Shown: positions 31,783 through 44,793 of the stretch, in pieces
Position numbering within the stretch: the first letter of the stretch is position 1
How the letters are laid out: every line of letters starts with the position of its first letter
Source of the DNA: Mesostigma viride
Taxonomy: Eukaryota; Streptophyta; Mesostigmatophyceae; Mesostigmatales; Mesostigmataceae
Reading direction: 5' to 3'
Length of the DNA: 60,000 nt
Assembly (NCBI GenBank): GCA_009746045.1
Contig: RPFO01000296.1
Coordinates: 1,038,739-1,098,738 of the forward strand
Notes under the pieces: generated by a model
What the model was told of the DNA's origin: nothing
The model's database searches: none
What the model saw: the letters and a program-made list of their open reading frames with translations, nothing else
Made by a program: the position numbers and the translations under genes

Positions 31783-33178
31783 GGACGGGTATTCTCACCT
31801 AACTCGTCCCCATGTACCTCACAAGATGTGGAGAACAGCGAAACCCCAGGAATCCCTAGAGAAGAGCGTTGCGTTGCAAACTGCCGAAAAAACAAGTGGG
31901 AGCTGTAAAGTTTCTCCAAGATGCCAGGATGCTTTACGATCTACTTTCTTGCAATCTCTACTATGGTGAATACGGCACTCTGAGAAAGAAAGAAGAAAGA
32001 TTGACGCCAGATCCATGCGAAGGAAAAGTTAGGCCAATCAACTGAATATATGCCCCGTACAGGGTACGAATAAAATCTAACGAGGTAGAAGGCATCATAA
32101 CTAAAGTTGACAGAGAAAGGAGTCGTTTGGTGTGGGGGGTGTGTGGGGGGTGGGTGAAAAAATCCTGTGATTATCAGCAAAAAGACGCTACTAAGGCAAG
32201 AAAGAAAGAAAAAATCTATCCATGCCACGCATGTCAACCAAGGCTTCTGGATTTCACAGAAGAGTCTCCCAACGGCAAAGGAGTTCGTATGATTTGTAGC
32301 TAAAAGCAGGGCTCCAAAAATATGCATAGAAGCTGGAAGCACAAAATACACTTTCCAAACTGCTACATTTAATTCCAATTATTAATGCTGGAGGGATCAC
32401 CACCTACAAACGCTCAATAAAACAAGAATGCAGAAAACAAATTATTCCCGTGTGTGCTCTCCTGCCTGCTTTCTAGCTACCAAACAAACAAAGAAAGTGT
32501 ACATTCTTTGGCTCTCCAATGTGCCTCTTTAGCGTTAAAAACAAAGAAATACAATTCTTCGGCTCACAATTGTGCTTCATTGGCGGTAACAACAGTGCTG
32601 CCGGCTGGGCTATACCAGAACACAAAGAACTATTAAACGGCACAGTCAGTAGAACCGTTGTAAAGTACTAAACAAACGAACAAACAAACAAACCGGAGTT
32701 GAATATTCAAATAAAGAAGGCGTTCCCATGAGGGAATTGCAACCGATAAAACATCATTATCAAGTCCCGAAGGCCTTTGGGTGCCCCTGGACTGAATTAC
32801 AATGCGGACATCCAATGGTGGCTGCAACGCACAGCATGTTTACAGCTTCGTGAATGGACACTAGATGAAGAATGATGACAGTTGCTCACCATAAAAAAAT
32901 TGGCCGCGCTGGACAGCCGACCACGCCGCTGCCACATGCGATGGGGCCACGTGCAAGTCCAACGGTATCAGGCATCACAAGTACACGCGCGAAATTGACA
33001 TCGAAATGGCAGCACAGATGCAACATACGAATGTATGGAGAACCGTTAGCTTAAACAACGGAAGTTTGTGAAAAGAAGGAAAGTGACGCAATAGCAGACC
33101 GTGGCATACATGATACGCTCAACCTGTACATTATTTAAATACCTAATTCATAAGCACGTGACGCAACCTGTACACATC

Positions 33179-33235
33179 GGCAGGCTCGAGTTACCATGGT
33201 CCGGATTCTCCCATGCGCTGGTTGTCTCCTTGATA
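33179..33235 (+). repeat. Short dispersed repeat R, copy 4
   Basis: GGCAGGCTCGAGTTACCATG, GTCCGG and TGCGCTGGTTGTCTCCTTGA match the copy at 2966-3035 apart from an internal deletion. Confidence 0.65.
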
Positions 33236-35085
33236 TCGATGCCTTTCATAAGAATTGAACCAGATTTGGTTTGAATAGTACAATTGACCTTGTGTATCTA
33301 GGAGAAAATGAATGTACTGCGAGCATGGCTAACTTGGCGGGAAACTCTGGGCGGCCCATGTAGCATCATGGGCGGTGGGCCCTAGGGCAATGCACGAGAA
33401 TGTCACGTGCGTACGGCGTGTTCAAGTCGATGCAAGACTGTCAGTATTTCGGACGAAGAATTACTTACTCACCTCAAACGGTTAAGAGTGGGTTAGCTTC
33501 TGGATGTCCGAATGGCGCTGTGCCTACCAGCGAACAGATCGATGACAACTTAATTCTAGATCCTGGCTGTGTTTCTCCCCCGATGGCTTCTTCTGGCCCT
33601 CCGAGCTAGCTAGATAAATTTCATCAAGGACGGCGATTTAATTGCTAAGAAAATCATGACGGTCATCAGTGAGTCTATGATCCTATTCCTTATATGTAGT
33701 TATTCGTTCCTACCATACCGCCATTGCTGAAAAAGTCACAGCATGTAATTCCCACCTTGGCTGCGAGCCTTGGCGTAGCTTCCGTCTTCCACCTTCCCCG
33801 GCCACAAGCTTTTCCTTGGAGCACAAGCACGTCTTTCGTTTGTCATCGTTTAGCTTCAACGGGAACACCCGCGCAAGTCGCAAGTCGCCACCACGGGAAT
33901 CACTTGCACAAGCTTGCAAGACTTTGCGCAAGACGATAGTTGGCGTCGTCTATTAGTATTGTCCACGCATTTGCGGCCGTCTGTCAGTCTGCTGACTCTT
34001 ATCGGCGGTCCGTAAGTTTGTGGCCATGCCCTGGCCATGCCAGTCATCCGACAGCCATCAGATGACGTCCAGTAAATTAAGTAAAAGTACTTATGACGAG
34101 TATTTACCAGTGGTAGAGAAACAGTCGTCACTCTACAGTATCGCTTGGTTGGGATCGCTTGCTGCTGGCGTAATCGCGTCCTTGATCGCCGTACCATTCA
34201 GGGAGCGGCCGTACCCGGAAAAACTGCATTGCGCAACAGTTGCCCGTCAGCATCCTTTCCCAAAATTCAAAGTTTGCGCCAAAGGCCAGCGTTCAACGAA
34301 GGCAGAAGTAGGTGTTGCGCGCAGGAAAAACCATGTCTACGGTTAGTGCTTGGGGCTAGCGCCGGCCGCCGGGCAGAGAGGGCTCGAGCAACGGGGCCAC
34401 TCACCGAAGTTCTATGTAAGCAGTGAGCGCCATCCAAGATTGTGCAATAAGAGATGTTGCAGGCCCTCGAAGTGATGTGATTTCTTCAGCAACCGCTATC
34501 AGTAACGATGTAGGTGCACTGTCGATGTATGTATGCTGAGCTAGGACATGGTGGTAGCCATTGAGGGAGAAACGTGTGCAGTCCTGAGCCAAGCAGCTCT
34601 TTACGCTGTAACGCAGCTCGAACAGGACGTCTGGAGCGCGCCAAGCTCCTTCAACGGCACCACGGTCAGCGAATTTTTGTCGTACGGTTTAACTAACAAC
34701 ACGAATATAGTTAGCATCCCGTGCTCGAATGTGTAGGGCCGTTTCGTTGCGGGTAAAGCTTGCCACGTATTTCAGAGATTTTAATGTGTATTCTCTGAAT
34801 GCTTTCATTACCATGGTGCTTTCCGTGCTCGTCATCATATGTATACATTTGTGTTGCCGTTTCCTCTTCCATTTTGCGCGTGTACTTGCGGGTGACTGAC
34901 ACCGTCGGACGGGCATGCGGCCTACCCGCGAATGGCTGAGACTGGCTCCTGCTTGAGACTTGTGGTGAGTAGTGGTTACGATCCCATACATAGGGTCTAT
35001 ACTAAGGATATCACCGTGCTGTAGGTGGAATCGCATGCAGTGCCTCCTGTTGTTTTTAACTCCCTTTACCTGGCATTTTTGCCGA

Positions 35086-36990
35086 GGGGTGAGGATTATT
35101 CCTTGTCATGGGGGCATACAGGACGGGTTACTTATTCCTTGTCATGGGGGCAGGCAGGACAAGTTAATTATTCCTTGTCATGGGGGGCAGGCAGGACGGG
35201 TTAATTGTTCCTTTTCATGGGGGCAGGCAGGGCGGGTTAATTATTCCTTGTCATTAGGGGCAGGCAGGACGGGTTAATAATTCCTTGTCATGGGGGCAGG
35301 CAGGACGGGTCACTTATTCCTTGTCATGGGGGCAGGCAGGACGGGTCAATTATTCCGTGTCATGGGGGCAGGCTGGACCTGTTAATTATTCCTTGTCATG
35401 GGGGCAGGCGGGACGGGTTAGTAATTCCTTGTCTTGGGGGCAGGCAGGGCGGGTGAATTATTCCTTTTTATGGTGACAGGCAGAACGGGTTAATCACTCC
35501 TTGTCATGGGAGGCAGGCAGGACGGGTTACTTATTCCTTGTCATGGGGGGCAGGCGCATTGCATATACATTTATTCCTTGTCATGGGGGGCAGGCAGGAC
35601 GGGTTAATTGTTCTTGTCATGAGGGGACGGCAGGGGGGCTCATGATACCCTGTAGTGGGGTGGGCGAAGGCAGGGGGGGTTAATGATTCCCTGTCATGGG
35701 GTGGGGGAAGGCAGGGGGGGTTAACGATTCCTTGTGTCCATGGGGGGCAGGCAGGACGGGTTTCTTATTCCTTGTCATGAGGGGAAGGCAGGGGAGGTAA
35801 ATGATTTCCTGTCGTGGGGTGGGAGAAGGCGGGGGTAATAATTTTTCCTTGCCATGGGGGCAGGCAGGACAGGTTAATTATTCCTTGTCATGGGGGCATG
35901 CAGAAAAGCTTAAAAATTTCTTGTCATGGGATTGAAAGCACCTCACAGTCAGTTGTCCTCCCTTACGAAATGGCGATTTTGTAGCTACATGATTAACAGA
36001 GCATATGCTCTAAATCTTGTAGCAATGGACCGCGTTATATTTCTGTTGGCGACTACTTTCAAACATTCATCATTTTTGTTTTTCTTTTACATTTGTCTTG
36101 TTGCGGACAGGGAGGGTTGATTGCCTTTTCATGGGGGGCAGGCAGGGGTGGGGGTTACTCCTTGTCATGGGGGGCAGGCAGGGGGGGTTGATTGCCTTTT
36201 CATGGGGGGCAGGCAGGGGCCGGGGCTTAATTATTCCTTGTAATGTGGTGCAGGCAGGGGGGGTAATGATTCATTGTCATGGGGGGCAGGCAGGGGGGGG
36301 GTAACTCCTTGTCATGGGGGGCAGGCGGGGGGGGGTAATTATCCCTTGTCATGGGGGTTCAGGCAGAGGGGGCTAATCCTTGTCACATGGGGGGCAGGCT
36401 GCGTGGGTAATTTTTCCTTGTAATTAGGGGCAGGCAGGGGGGGTAGTTGATCCTTGTCATGGGGGACATGCAGGGGGGGGCAATGATTCCTTGTCGTGGG
36501 GGGCATGTAGGGGGCGTCAAGTGTTCCTTGTTATGTGGGGCAGGCAGGGGGGGGATGATTCTTGTCGTGGGGGGCAGGCAGGGGAGGGGATGATTCTTGT
36601 CGTGGGGGGCAGGCAGGGAGTGTTAATTATTCCTTGTCACGGGGGGCAGACAGGGGGGGGCAATGATTCCTTGTCGTGGGGGGCAGGTAGCGGGGGTTAG
36701 TTGTTCCTTGTCGTGGGGGGCAGGCAGGGGGGGTCAATGATTCCTTGTCATGCCCGGGGCAGGTAGGGGGCGTAATTATTCCTTGTATTGGGGGCCAGGC
36801 GGGGGGCGTTAATCGTTGTCATGGGGGGCAGGCAGGGGGGTTTAATCCTTGTCATGGGGGGCAGGCAGGGGGGCTTGTTCCTTGTCATGGGGGACAGGTA
36901 TGGGGGGGAGATTATTCCGCGTCATGGGGGTAGGCAAATGGGTTAGTTTTTCCTTGTCATGGGGGGCAGGTGGGGCAGCTTTATAATTCC
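35086..36990 (+). repeat. G-rich minisatellite block in CACTA interior
   Basis: About fifty degenerate 30-40-bp units of the form TTCCTTGTCATGGGGGCAGG followed by CAGGACGGGTTAATTA. G-run length and spacing vary. A 170-bp unique segment (35,937-36,110) splits it, and a related segment (37,003-37,160) closes it. Confidence 0.93.
35937..36110 (+). repeat. Spacer unit duplicated at 37,003-37,160
   Basis: Both segments share AGCACCT..CA.TC..TTGTCC, GATTAACA.A.CATATGCTC, AATGGA.CG.. and a TTTTTGTTTTTCTT end. With the adjoining minisatellite they form a higher-order repeat. Confidence 0.7.
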
Positions 36991-38133
36991 TTGTGGTGGG
37001 TTTTAAGCACCTTGCAATCGTTATGCCCTCTTAAGGAAGTGTGCTTGCGCAGCTAATCGATTAACATAACATATGCTCCAAATTTCGTACACAATGGATA
37101 CCGTAATAAATTTGTTATTGACTACGAATAAACATTCATAATTTTTGTTTTTCTTCTGCAGGAAGTCTCGGCTGTTCTGGTGCCATATGCATCCTCACCA
37201 TCGTCGTCATCGACGTAGCCGGCGGACTCGTCTAGGGTCCATGCACGGGTTGCTCAGGTTTGTCTTTGAATCTGTGTGATGAGGTGTTTTCTTTGCGCAG
37301 TGTATGTTTGCCTGCAGCTACCTTTTTTGTTCCAAATAGATCAGTGCTTTCTTCTTTGCATTTGCAGCAAGAGAGGGAAGTTTTTGTACAGGTTTTTTAA
37401 CGTAATCTGCCTCTTTAATGTTGCACAACTGACAACAACCATGTATACATTGATGTTATTTCCACCTCTGCATCTTTTTTCTGTGTTTTACAGGAGAGTC
37501 GAGAGCTTTTAATCAAAATGACATCCGCAAATGACGGCTGCACACAATATACCCAACGGGCGGCTGCCTGCAAATTCTTTGCAAGCATTTAGAGCTTTCC
37601 GTGGAAGTCATGCTCACAACGGGCTGCACGCAACGCAATGGGCTGCCGTCCGAACTTTGCCTACGAGACAATCGTTGTTGCTGTCAGCATTAAGTAATGC
37701 TTATTTTGTAATAAAAAGAAAATTTCACTGGTTTTTGTCACTTTTTGTCACTTTTTGTCACTTTTTGTCACTTTTTGTCTGTTTTATAGTCCTGATAAAT
37801 TTTCAGGATTGTCTGTGATATATCAACGTTTGTGTTGTGATAAATGTGCACAAATGTCACTAATTGTGGTGTGATAAAATGTGATAAAATCTCTCTCTCA
37901 TGTTGACAATGCGTGACGTTGACAATGTGTGACATTTTTTGACACTTTCACCTTGATAATTTGTCAAGAATTGTCTTGTAAAATCGACCTGATATGTCAT
38001 GGTTTTGTCAACATTTGTATAGCTTTTGTCACACTTTGTCACACCACATGTCACACTTTGTCACACTTTGTCACACTTTATCAACCTGACATGTCAAGCA
38101 TTGTCACACTTTGTCAACACCCGGCTCCTAGTG

Positions 38134-38617
38134 CATCGCGGCACAACTCAAGCAACAAGCCCTCGACCTTCGCGAGGAGGCCGACATCACCCAGCGCAGC
38201 CACAATGTCATCGTCAAGCACTTCGACCAGCCATCAGATGAGACCTTGACGAGCCTTCTCACGGCATTTAAGCGCGAAATTCTTGCCCCCACGCAACTCA
38301 CTGGTGAGCTGCGGATGTCGGCTGTCCGCCTCCCCCGCGCGCGGGGTAAGGCTGGCCCGGCACCCGTGCTCCTCACCTTTAAGTACATGGCGGACAAGCT
38401 GGCGTTCCTTAAATGCCGCAAGAAGCTCTCGCGGACTCGATCGCTTCTCGCTGGACGACGACTTGACCCTGGCCCAGCAACAGCGGCGACGCGAGCTATG
38501 GCTGACCTACCTTCAGCTCCGGCAGAGCGCAGGGGGGAAGCCGGTATACTGGACGGGGGGGCGGTCATCCACGTTGACCACAAGCCCTGGCAGGCACCTA
38601 CTGCAAACTCAGACTAG
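38134..38617 (+). pseudogene. LINE B ORF1, C-terminal part (frameshifted)
   Basis: Continues the interrupted ORF1: a coiled-coil end (LKQQALDLREEADITQRS), NVIVKHFDQPSDETLTSLLT, VRLPRARGKAG, PAPVLLTFKYMADKLAFLKC. A frameshift near 38440 then precedes SLDDDLTLAQQQRRRELWLT and KPVYWTGG. The domain order is RRM-like then C-terminal domain, as in L1-type ORF1p. Confidence 0.8.
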
Positions 38618-39342
38618 GGAATATATATCAGTACTGCGCGGACCTGGACGTCATATTGGCGTCAGCGCTTGTCGGTGGCGCTGACTCGGGCCATGGCTGA
38701 CATCATGCTCCGGCGTACGCGGGCTGATTTTGCGGTGCAGCAAGGCTATTAGGTTCCTCCCGTTAGGAGTTTCCATTGGTCTTATCGTAGTATAGAGCTT
38801 TGACATGGCTCTGTCTGTATATAGGTTTATAGCTGGGCGTTTGCTTTGGTTTGAGTGATTTCACTCTGCTGTAAGTAATTATATTTTTAATATATATCAG
38901 TAGTGTAGATAGTAGTCAGGCTTAGCCTAGCATGTGGCTCACGCGCATGTGCGCCCATAATGGCCCCGGCCCATGGATGATGCCTTCAGAATTTAGCCAA
39001 GCCATGCCTATAATGGGACCCCCATGGATTTTGCATTAAGAATTTAGCCATGCTATGCCTATGCAGAGAGATGCTCTCTGTTGAGAAGCCATGCCCTAGC
39101 TCTTGTATAGCCATGATGATCTTCCCCCACATGACAGGCTCCGGCCCCCTTAGCTGGGCATAGCTTGATAGATCATGGGGGGGCAGGTGCCCTGGCGCAC
39201 CTATAGAGCAAGGGTGGCTTACATTCCCACCCTTGCAGGAAGTAGCCCAGAATGTATTAAAAGCCATATAATATGCCCCTTCTCAGGGATATGTGCAACA
39301 TGTACTCCCAACGGAGTTATGTTCCTTATTAATTAATTAATG

Positions 39343-39618
39343 GTGAGATCGAGCTGGTCGCCCACCGCCTTCCACGCGCGCAGGGTAAGGCAGGGGCGCC
39401 CCCGCTCCTTCTCACCTTTAAGAACCCGGCAGACAAGATTTCTTTTCTCAGACGCCGCAAGCGGCTCGAGAAGACTCACTTCACCCTTGACGACGACTTG
39501 ACCCTGGCGCAGCAACAACGGCGACGGGAGCTATGGCCGACCTACCTCCAGCTCCGGCAGACCAAGGCGGGGCAGCCGGTGTACTGGAAGGGGGCGGCCA
39601 TCTGCGTCGGCAGATCCC
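39343..39618 (+). pseudogene. LINE B ORF1 C-terminal fragment of copy 3
   Basis: Reads EIELVAHRLPRAQGKAGAPP, LLLTFKNPADKISFLRRRKR, LDDDLTLAQQQRRRELWPTY and VYWKGAAICVG before meeting copy 2. Its last 20 codons lie at about 47,741-47,790. Confidence 0.8.
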
Positions 39619-39627
39619 ATCGAGTTT

Positions 39628-40707
39628 ATGAAAGCCGTGTTCTACGGGACGCGCACCTCGCTTCTTGCCCTGTGCAAGCACTTTTACGTCCAACATCGCA
39701 TCATTTCGCCTACCCGTGGTGATTTCTTTGAGCCGGATCGCGGGTCCCGCTACTCCCGCCCCCGCCTTCAGCTCCTCGCCCTCTGCTGCCTCCTCGGGCG
39801 CTCTGTCGCCGAGATCTGGGCCCCCCCCTCCACCTCCGAAATTCGCTCCCTCATCAACAAGGCCATCGCACAGCACGTGACACCCCTGGCCGCAGATGTG
39901 GCGGCCATGGGCGGCACGCTGGCTGCCGAGCTTCCCCTCCTCTCCTCCACCACCACCGCCACCTCCAAGCTCCTCGCCGCCACCTCCACCACCACCGAAG
40001 CCCTCAACGCCCAGCTCCTCGCCATCGACAAGCGCCTGCAGGACAATGCCATAGCCATCGAATGCTTGCAGAACACCGCCGGCATCACTGCCCAGGCGGT
40101 GAAGGACATCGCCGCTCGGCCAGCCCCTGCTGGCCCTGCCGGCGATGCTCCTCCCATCACCACCTGGGCGGACATGCTGAAGCAGCACGCCACCTCCACC
40201 ACCTCCGCCGTCGCCGCCCAGCTTCAGCAGCAGACGCTGGACCTCCGCGAGGAGGCCGAGCTCGCCAAGCGCAGCCTTAACGTCATAGTCAAGCACTTCG
40301 ACCCGCTGCAGGACGAGACCTCCGAGACCCTTGCCCTGGCGTTTGAGAACAAAATCCTTGTCCCCATGGCTATCACTGGTAAGGGCAAGCCGCGGGGGGT
40401 GACCCGCCTTCCCCGCTCGCGGGGTAAGGCCGGCCCCTCCCCCTTGCTCCTCACCTTCGACACCATGGCGGATAAGATGGAGTTCCTCAAGTGTCGCAAG
40501 CGGCTTGGGGGGACCGCCTACACGCTGGACGACGACTTGACCTTGACGCAGCAACAACGGCGACGGGAGTTATGGCCGACCTACCTCCAGCTTCGGCAGA
40601 CGGCGGGGCAGAAGCCGGTCTACTGGAAGGGGGCGGACATCTACGTCGCCCACAAGCCCTGGCAGGCGACCCCTGCAACCCCAGCCACCCCAGCCACCCC
40701 AGCCTAG
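39628..40707 (+). CDS. LINE B ORF1-like protein (5'-truncated but open)
   Basis: A 359-codon open frame, the best-preserved ORF1. Order: FYGTRTSLLALCKHFYVQHR and EIWAPPSTSEIRSLINKAI; HVTPLAADVAAMGGTLAAEL; a Thr/Ala-rich helical stretch with coiled-coil character (to about 200); LREEAELAKRSLNVIVKHFD and FENKILVPMAITGKGKPRGV (RRM-like, about 205-300); then LDDDLTLTQQQRRRELWPTY, KPVYWKGADIYVAHKPW (C-terminal domain) and an Ala-Thr-Pro repeat end. The domain order is that of L1-type ORF1p. The start is internal because the element was 5'-truncated at 39,612. Whether it is expressed is unknown. Confidence 0.8.
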   Translation: MKAVFYGTRTSLLALCKHFYVQHRIISPTRGDFFEPDRGSRYSRPRLQLLALCCLLGRSVAEIWAPPSTSEIRSLINKAIAQHVTPLAADVAAMGGTLAAELPLLSSTTTATSKLLAATSTTTEALNAQLLAIDKRLQDNAIAIECLQNTAGITAQAVKDIAARPAPAGPAGDAPPITTWADMLKQHATSTTSAVAAQLQQQTLDLREEAELAKRSLNVIVKHFDPLQDETSETLALAFENKILVPMAITGKGKPRGVTRLPRSRGKAGPSPLLLTFDTMADKMEFLKCRKRLGGTAYTLDDDLTLTQQQRRRELWPTYLQLRQTAGQKPVYWKGADIYVAHKPWQATPATPATPATPA

Positions 40708-41024
40708 GGAATATATAGCAGTAGTGTAGACTAGAAAGCTTAGTGACGTGGCCATGTATGCCTACGTGATGGGCCCACACCCGCCCTTGCAATAGCCGTA
40801 GCAATGTCGAGTCATGCTTTGCCCATGCAGGGAGTTACTCCCTGCTGAGAGGCCATGTGTACCCTAGCTATAGCCTAGCCACATACCTTCCACCCCATAT
40901 GTCATGCAGGCCTTCTAGGCCCTCTCCTCAAGCCCCCCCTGGGTGGAGGGGATTCATAGGTGTTTGCTCAATTTCACAAGTCTTCAAATGAGTAAAAAAA
41001 AAATCTTTCAGATCTGAGGGTACC

Positions 41025-43030
41025 TAAAGCTGGACTGTTGCAGGCAGCATGTAGACCATGAAAATAGACCACCCACGAAAATTGGGCTCATTCTGAGCTC
41101 AAATGGTGACATGTGACAGCATACATGTGCAGTTTTTCGTCATTTCCCCCCTTTACTTACATGAAACAAATATGAATAGTGGACAAATGAACTCATTTCA
41201 GGCTGGATTCTTGCAGGCAGCATCTAGACCATGAAAATAGACCACCCACAAAAATTGGGCTCATTCTGAGCTCAAATGGTGACATGTGACAGCATACATG
41301 TGCAGTTTTTCGTCATTTTCCCCCTTTTCTTACATGAAACAAATATGAATAGTGGACAAATGAACTCATTTCAGGCTGGATTCTTGCAGGCAGCATGTAG
41401 ACCATGAAAATAGACCACCCACAAAAATTGGGCTCATTCTGAGCTCAAATGGTGACATGTGACAGCATACATGTGCAGTTTTTCGTCATTTTCCCCCTTT
41501 TCTTACATGAAACAAATATGAATAGTGGACAAATGAACTCATATCAGGCTGGATTCTTGCAGGCAGCATGTAGACCATGAAAATAGACCACCCACGAAAA
41601 TTGGGCTCATTCTGAGCTCAAATGGTGACATGTGACAGCATACATGTGCAGTTTTTCGTCATTTTCCCCCTTTTCTGACATGAAACAAATATGAATAGTG
41701 AACAAATGAACTCATATCAGGCTGGATTCTTGGAAGCAGCATCTAGACCATGAAAATAGACCACCCACAAAAATTGGGCTCATTCTGAGCTCAAATGGTG
41801 ACATGTGACAGCATACATGTGCAGTTTTTCGTCATTTTCCCCCTTTTCTTACATGAAACAAATATGAATAGTGAACAAATGAACTCATTTCAGGCTGGAT
41901 TCTTGCAAGCAGCATCTAGACCATGAAAATAGACCACCCACGAAAATTGGGCTCATTCTGAGCTCAAATGGTGACATGTGACAGCATACATGTGCAGTTT
42001 TTCGTCATTTTCCCCCTTTTCTGACATGAAACAAATATGAATAGTGAACAAATGAACTCATATCAGGCTGGATTCTTGCAGGCAGCATTTATACCATGAA
42101 AATAGACCACCCACAAAAATTGGGCTCATTCTGAGCTCAAATGGTGACATGTGACAGCATACATGTGCAGTTTTTCGTCATTTTCCCCCTTTTCTTACAT
42201 GAAACAAATATGAATAGTGAACAAATGAACTCATTTCAGGCTGGATTCTTGCAAGCAGCATCTAGACCATGAAAATAGACCACCCACAAAAATTGGGCTC
42301 ATTCTGAGCTCAAATGGTGACATGTGACAGCATACATGTGCAGTTTTTCGTCATTTTCCCCCTTTTCTTACATGAAACAAATAGGAATCATGACCAAATG
42401 AACTCATATCGAGCTGCCAGGATTCTTGCAAGCAACATTTAAACCATAATACTACACCACCTACAAAAATTGGGCTCATTATGAGCTCAAATGGTGACAT
42501 GTGACAGTATAAATATGCAGTTTTACGCCATTTTCATCGTTTTCTTACACGAAATAAATAGGAATCATGACCAAATGAGCTCATATCGAGCTGGATTCTT
42601 GCAAGCTACATTTAAACCATAATACTAGACCACCTACAAAAATTGGGCTCATTATGAGCTCAAATGGTGACATGTGACAGTATAAATATGCAACCTTTTG
42701 TCATTTGCACCGGTTTCTTACATGAAACAAATAGGAATCATGAACCAATGAACTCATATCCAGCTGGATTCTTGCAAGCTACATTTAAACCATAATACTA
42801 CACCACCTACAAAAATTGGGCTCATTATGAGCTCAAATGGTGACATGTGACAGTATGAATATGCAGTTTTACGCCATTTGCACCGGTTTCTTACATGAAA
42901 CAAATAGGAATCATGACCAAATGAACTCATATCAAGCTGGATTCTTGCAAGCAACATTTAAACCATAATACTAGACCACCTACAAAAATTGGGCTCATTC
43001 GATCTGAGCTCAAATGGTGACATGTGACAG
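41025..43030 (+). repeat. Left arm: twelve 173-bp tandem repeats
   Basis: The marker ATTGGGCTCATT recurs at 41081, 41254, 41427, 41600, 41773, 41946, 42119, 42292, then 42469, 42642, 42815 and 42988: exact 173-bp steps with one 177-bp step. The inner four copies are more diverged than the outer eight. No coding frame. Confidence 0.97.
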
Positions 43031-43034
43031 TATA

Positions 43035-43240
43035 TGAAAAGAGACAACAAACGTGGACTGAAGCATTGGCACGCTGAGCCCCGTGCATGTCTGAGACCAG
43101 TTGTCTGAAAAGAGACAACAAACGTGGCAGCATGGCACGCCGAGCCCCGTGCATGTCTGAGACCAGTTGTCTGAAAAGAGACAACAAACGTGGAAGCATG
43201 GCACGCCGAGCCCCGTGCATGTCTGAGACCAGTTGTCTGA
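43035..43240 (+). repeat. Three 66-71-bp tandem repeats
   Basis: Unit TGAAAAGAGACAACAAACGT ... CCCCGTGCATGTCTGAGACC, starting at 43035, 43106 and 43172, just inside the left arm. Confidence 0.9.
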
Positions 43241-43318
43241 ACTGAAACGTAAAAAGCGCGGATCCGCGTAAGGCGCGATGTCTACTGGCTCAGGACAGTA
43301 TATATATTCTGATCTGGA

Positions 43319-43356
<38 letters not shown>
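43319..43356. repeat. (AT)n microsatellite
   Basis: About 19 AT dinucleotides within the transposon core. Confidence 0.95.
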
Positions 43357-43359
<3 letters not shown>

Positions 43360-43681
43360 TAACATTTAAACTCAGCCCAGTTTTGACGTCATTTCCAACT
43401 GAAAAAATTATTAATTAAATAATTCATTGATAAAACACGCGCTCCTATTGGGGAGTCGCAGAGCACAATAATACATGTTAAAGTGCTTTTCATCCCTGTA
43501 TGTTGCACGCTGGGATCTAAAACTGAAAAATTTAAACTCACATCAATAAGGCTAGTCTGAGTCTGAGTCATCAATTATGTGGGGAGGGCGGCGCTTGTGG
43601 CGCGGGGTCGCCTTCGCTTGCTTGCTAGCCGTGCCCCGGTGTGCGACCTGCTTCGATCCGAACGCACTCTACTATCTCCGC

Positions 43682-43972
43682 CTAACCTCGCGCAGTCGAG
43701 TCGGGTGGCAGATTGGGTAACTCTACACCTGGGCATGCGCAAAGCGCAGCTCGCACCTCATCTAACCCTACTATTTCATCGTCCCCGTCTGTGTAGAGCA
43801 CATGGACCATGTTGTGCTCCTTATTAAACGCCGTCACATGGGCATGATACCGCTTCTCCCCTGAGTTTGGGCCTGAAAATATCTTGCATACCGGGGTCCC
43901 CACCAACCATTCCGGCTCGTGCACGTCCATGACATGCGATTTGAAAAGTGCCATCGCCGTCTTCTCCGCCAT
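43682..43972 (-). CDS. Tudor/Agenet-like domain protein of the foldback-like element
   Basis: A 96-codon frame starting MAEKTAM. Residues about 17-75 read VHEPEWLVGTPVCKIFSGPN.. RYHAHVTAFNKEHNMVHVLY, TDGDDEIVGLDEV. A G.V.K.F...  YHG/A.VT.....  VLYTDGD.E.....E pattern is typical of Tudor/Agenet-type modules that bind methylated histone tails. The C-terminal 20 residues are unlike the rest; a GTGCGA donor after DEV could splice to a further exon. It is divergent from the PHD-like gene, about 1.06 kb from it. Function in the element is unknown. Confidence 0.65.
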   Translation of the reverse strand: MAEKTAMALFKSHVMDVHEPEWLVGTPVCKIFSGPNSGEKRYHAHVTAFNKEHNMVHVLYTDGDDEIVGLDEVRAALCACPGVELPNLPPDSTARG

Positions 43973-44030
43973 CGCTGATTCCGTTTTCTGTGCTTATTCC
44001 GTTTTCCCACCCCTCATGTTTCGCGCACAT

Positions 44031-44793
44031 ACGAAAAGGACTTGAATTTCCTTGCTAACAGGTCGGTCTCGGCAATTCATCTTGCATTCACTGGAATTCA
44101 TTCATCGAAGCCCCGAGACTGCCCGTCCAGTCTGAACATACGAAAAGGACTTGAATTTCCTTGCTAACAGGTCGGTCTCGGCAATTCATCTTGCATTCAC
44201 TGGAATTCATTCATCGAAGCCCCGAGACTGCCCGTCCAGTCTGAACATACGAAAAGGACTTGAATTTCCTTGCTAACAGGTCGGTCTCGGCAATTCATCT
44301 TGCATTCACTGGAATTCACTCATCGAAGCCCCGAGACTGCCCGTCCAGTCTGAACATACGAAAAGGACTTGAATTTCCTTGCTAACAGGTCGGTCTCGGC
44401 AATTCATCTTGCATTCACTGGAATTCACTCATCGAAGCCCCGAGACTGCCCGTCCAGTCTGAACATACGAAAAGGACTTGAATTTCCTTGCTAACAGGTC
44501 GGTCTCGGCAATTCATCTTGCATTCACTGGAATTCACTCATCGAAGCCCCGAGACTGCCCGTCCAGTCTGAACATACGAAAAGGACTTGAATTTCCTTGC
44601 TAACAGGTCGGTCTCGGCAATTCATCTTGCATTCACTGGAATTCACTCATCGAAGCCCCGAGACTGCCCGTCCAGTCTGAACATACGAAAAGGACTTGAA
44701 TTTCCTTGCTAACAGGTCGGTCTCGGCAATTCATCTTGCATTCACTGGAATTCACTCATCGAAGCCCCGAGACTGCCCGTCCAGTCTGAACTT
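44031..44793 (+). repeat. Seven 109-bp tandem repeats between divergent cargo genes
   Basis: ACGAAAAGGACTTGAATTTC starts at 44031, 44140, 44249, 44358, 44467, 44576 and 44685. Copies are almost identical (CATTCATC versus CACTCATC), far more homogeneous than the arms. It has direct repeats without unique spacers, so it is not a CRISPR array. Confidence 0.97.

Noticed and set aside
34020-34736. Small frames inside the CACTA element, one with a hydrophobic stretch (SLAAGVIASLIAVPF)
   Set aside because: Too short, no family resemblance, no splice partner found; possibly degraded cargo but not supportable.
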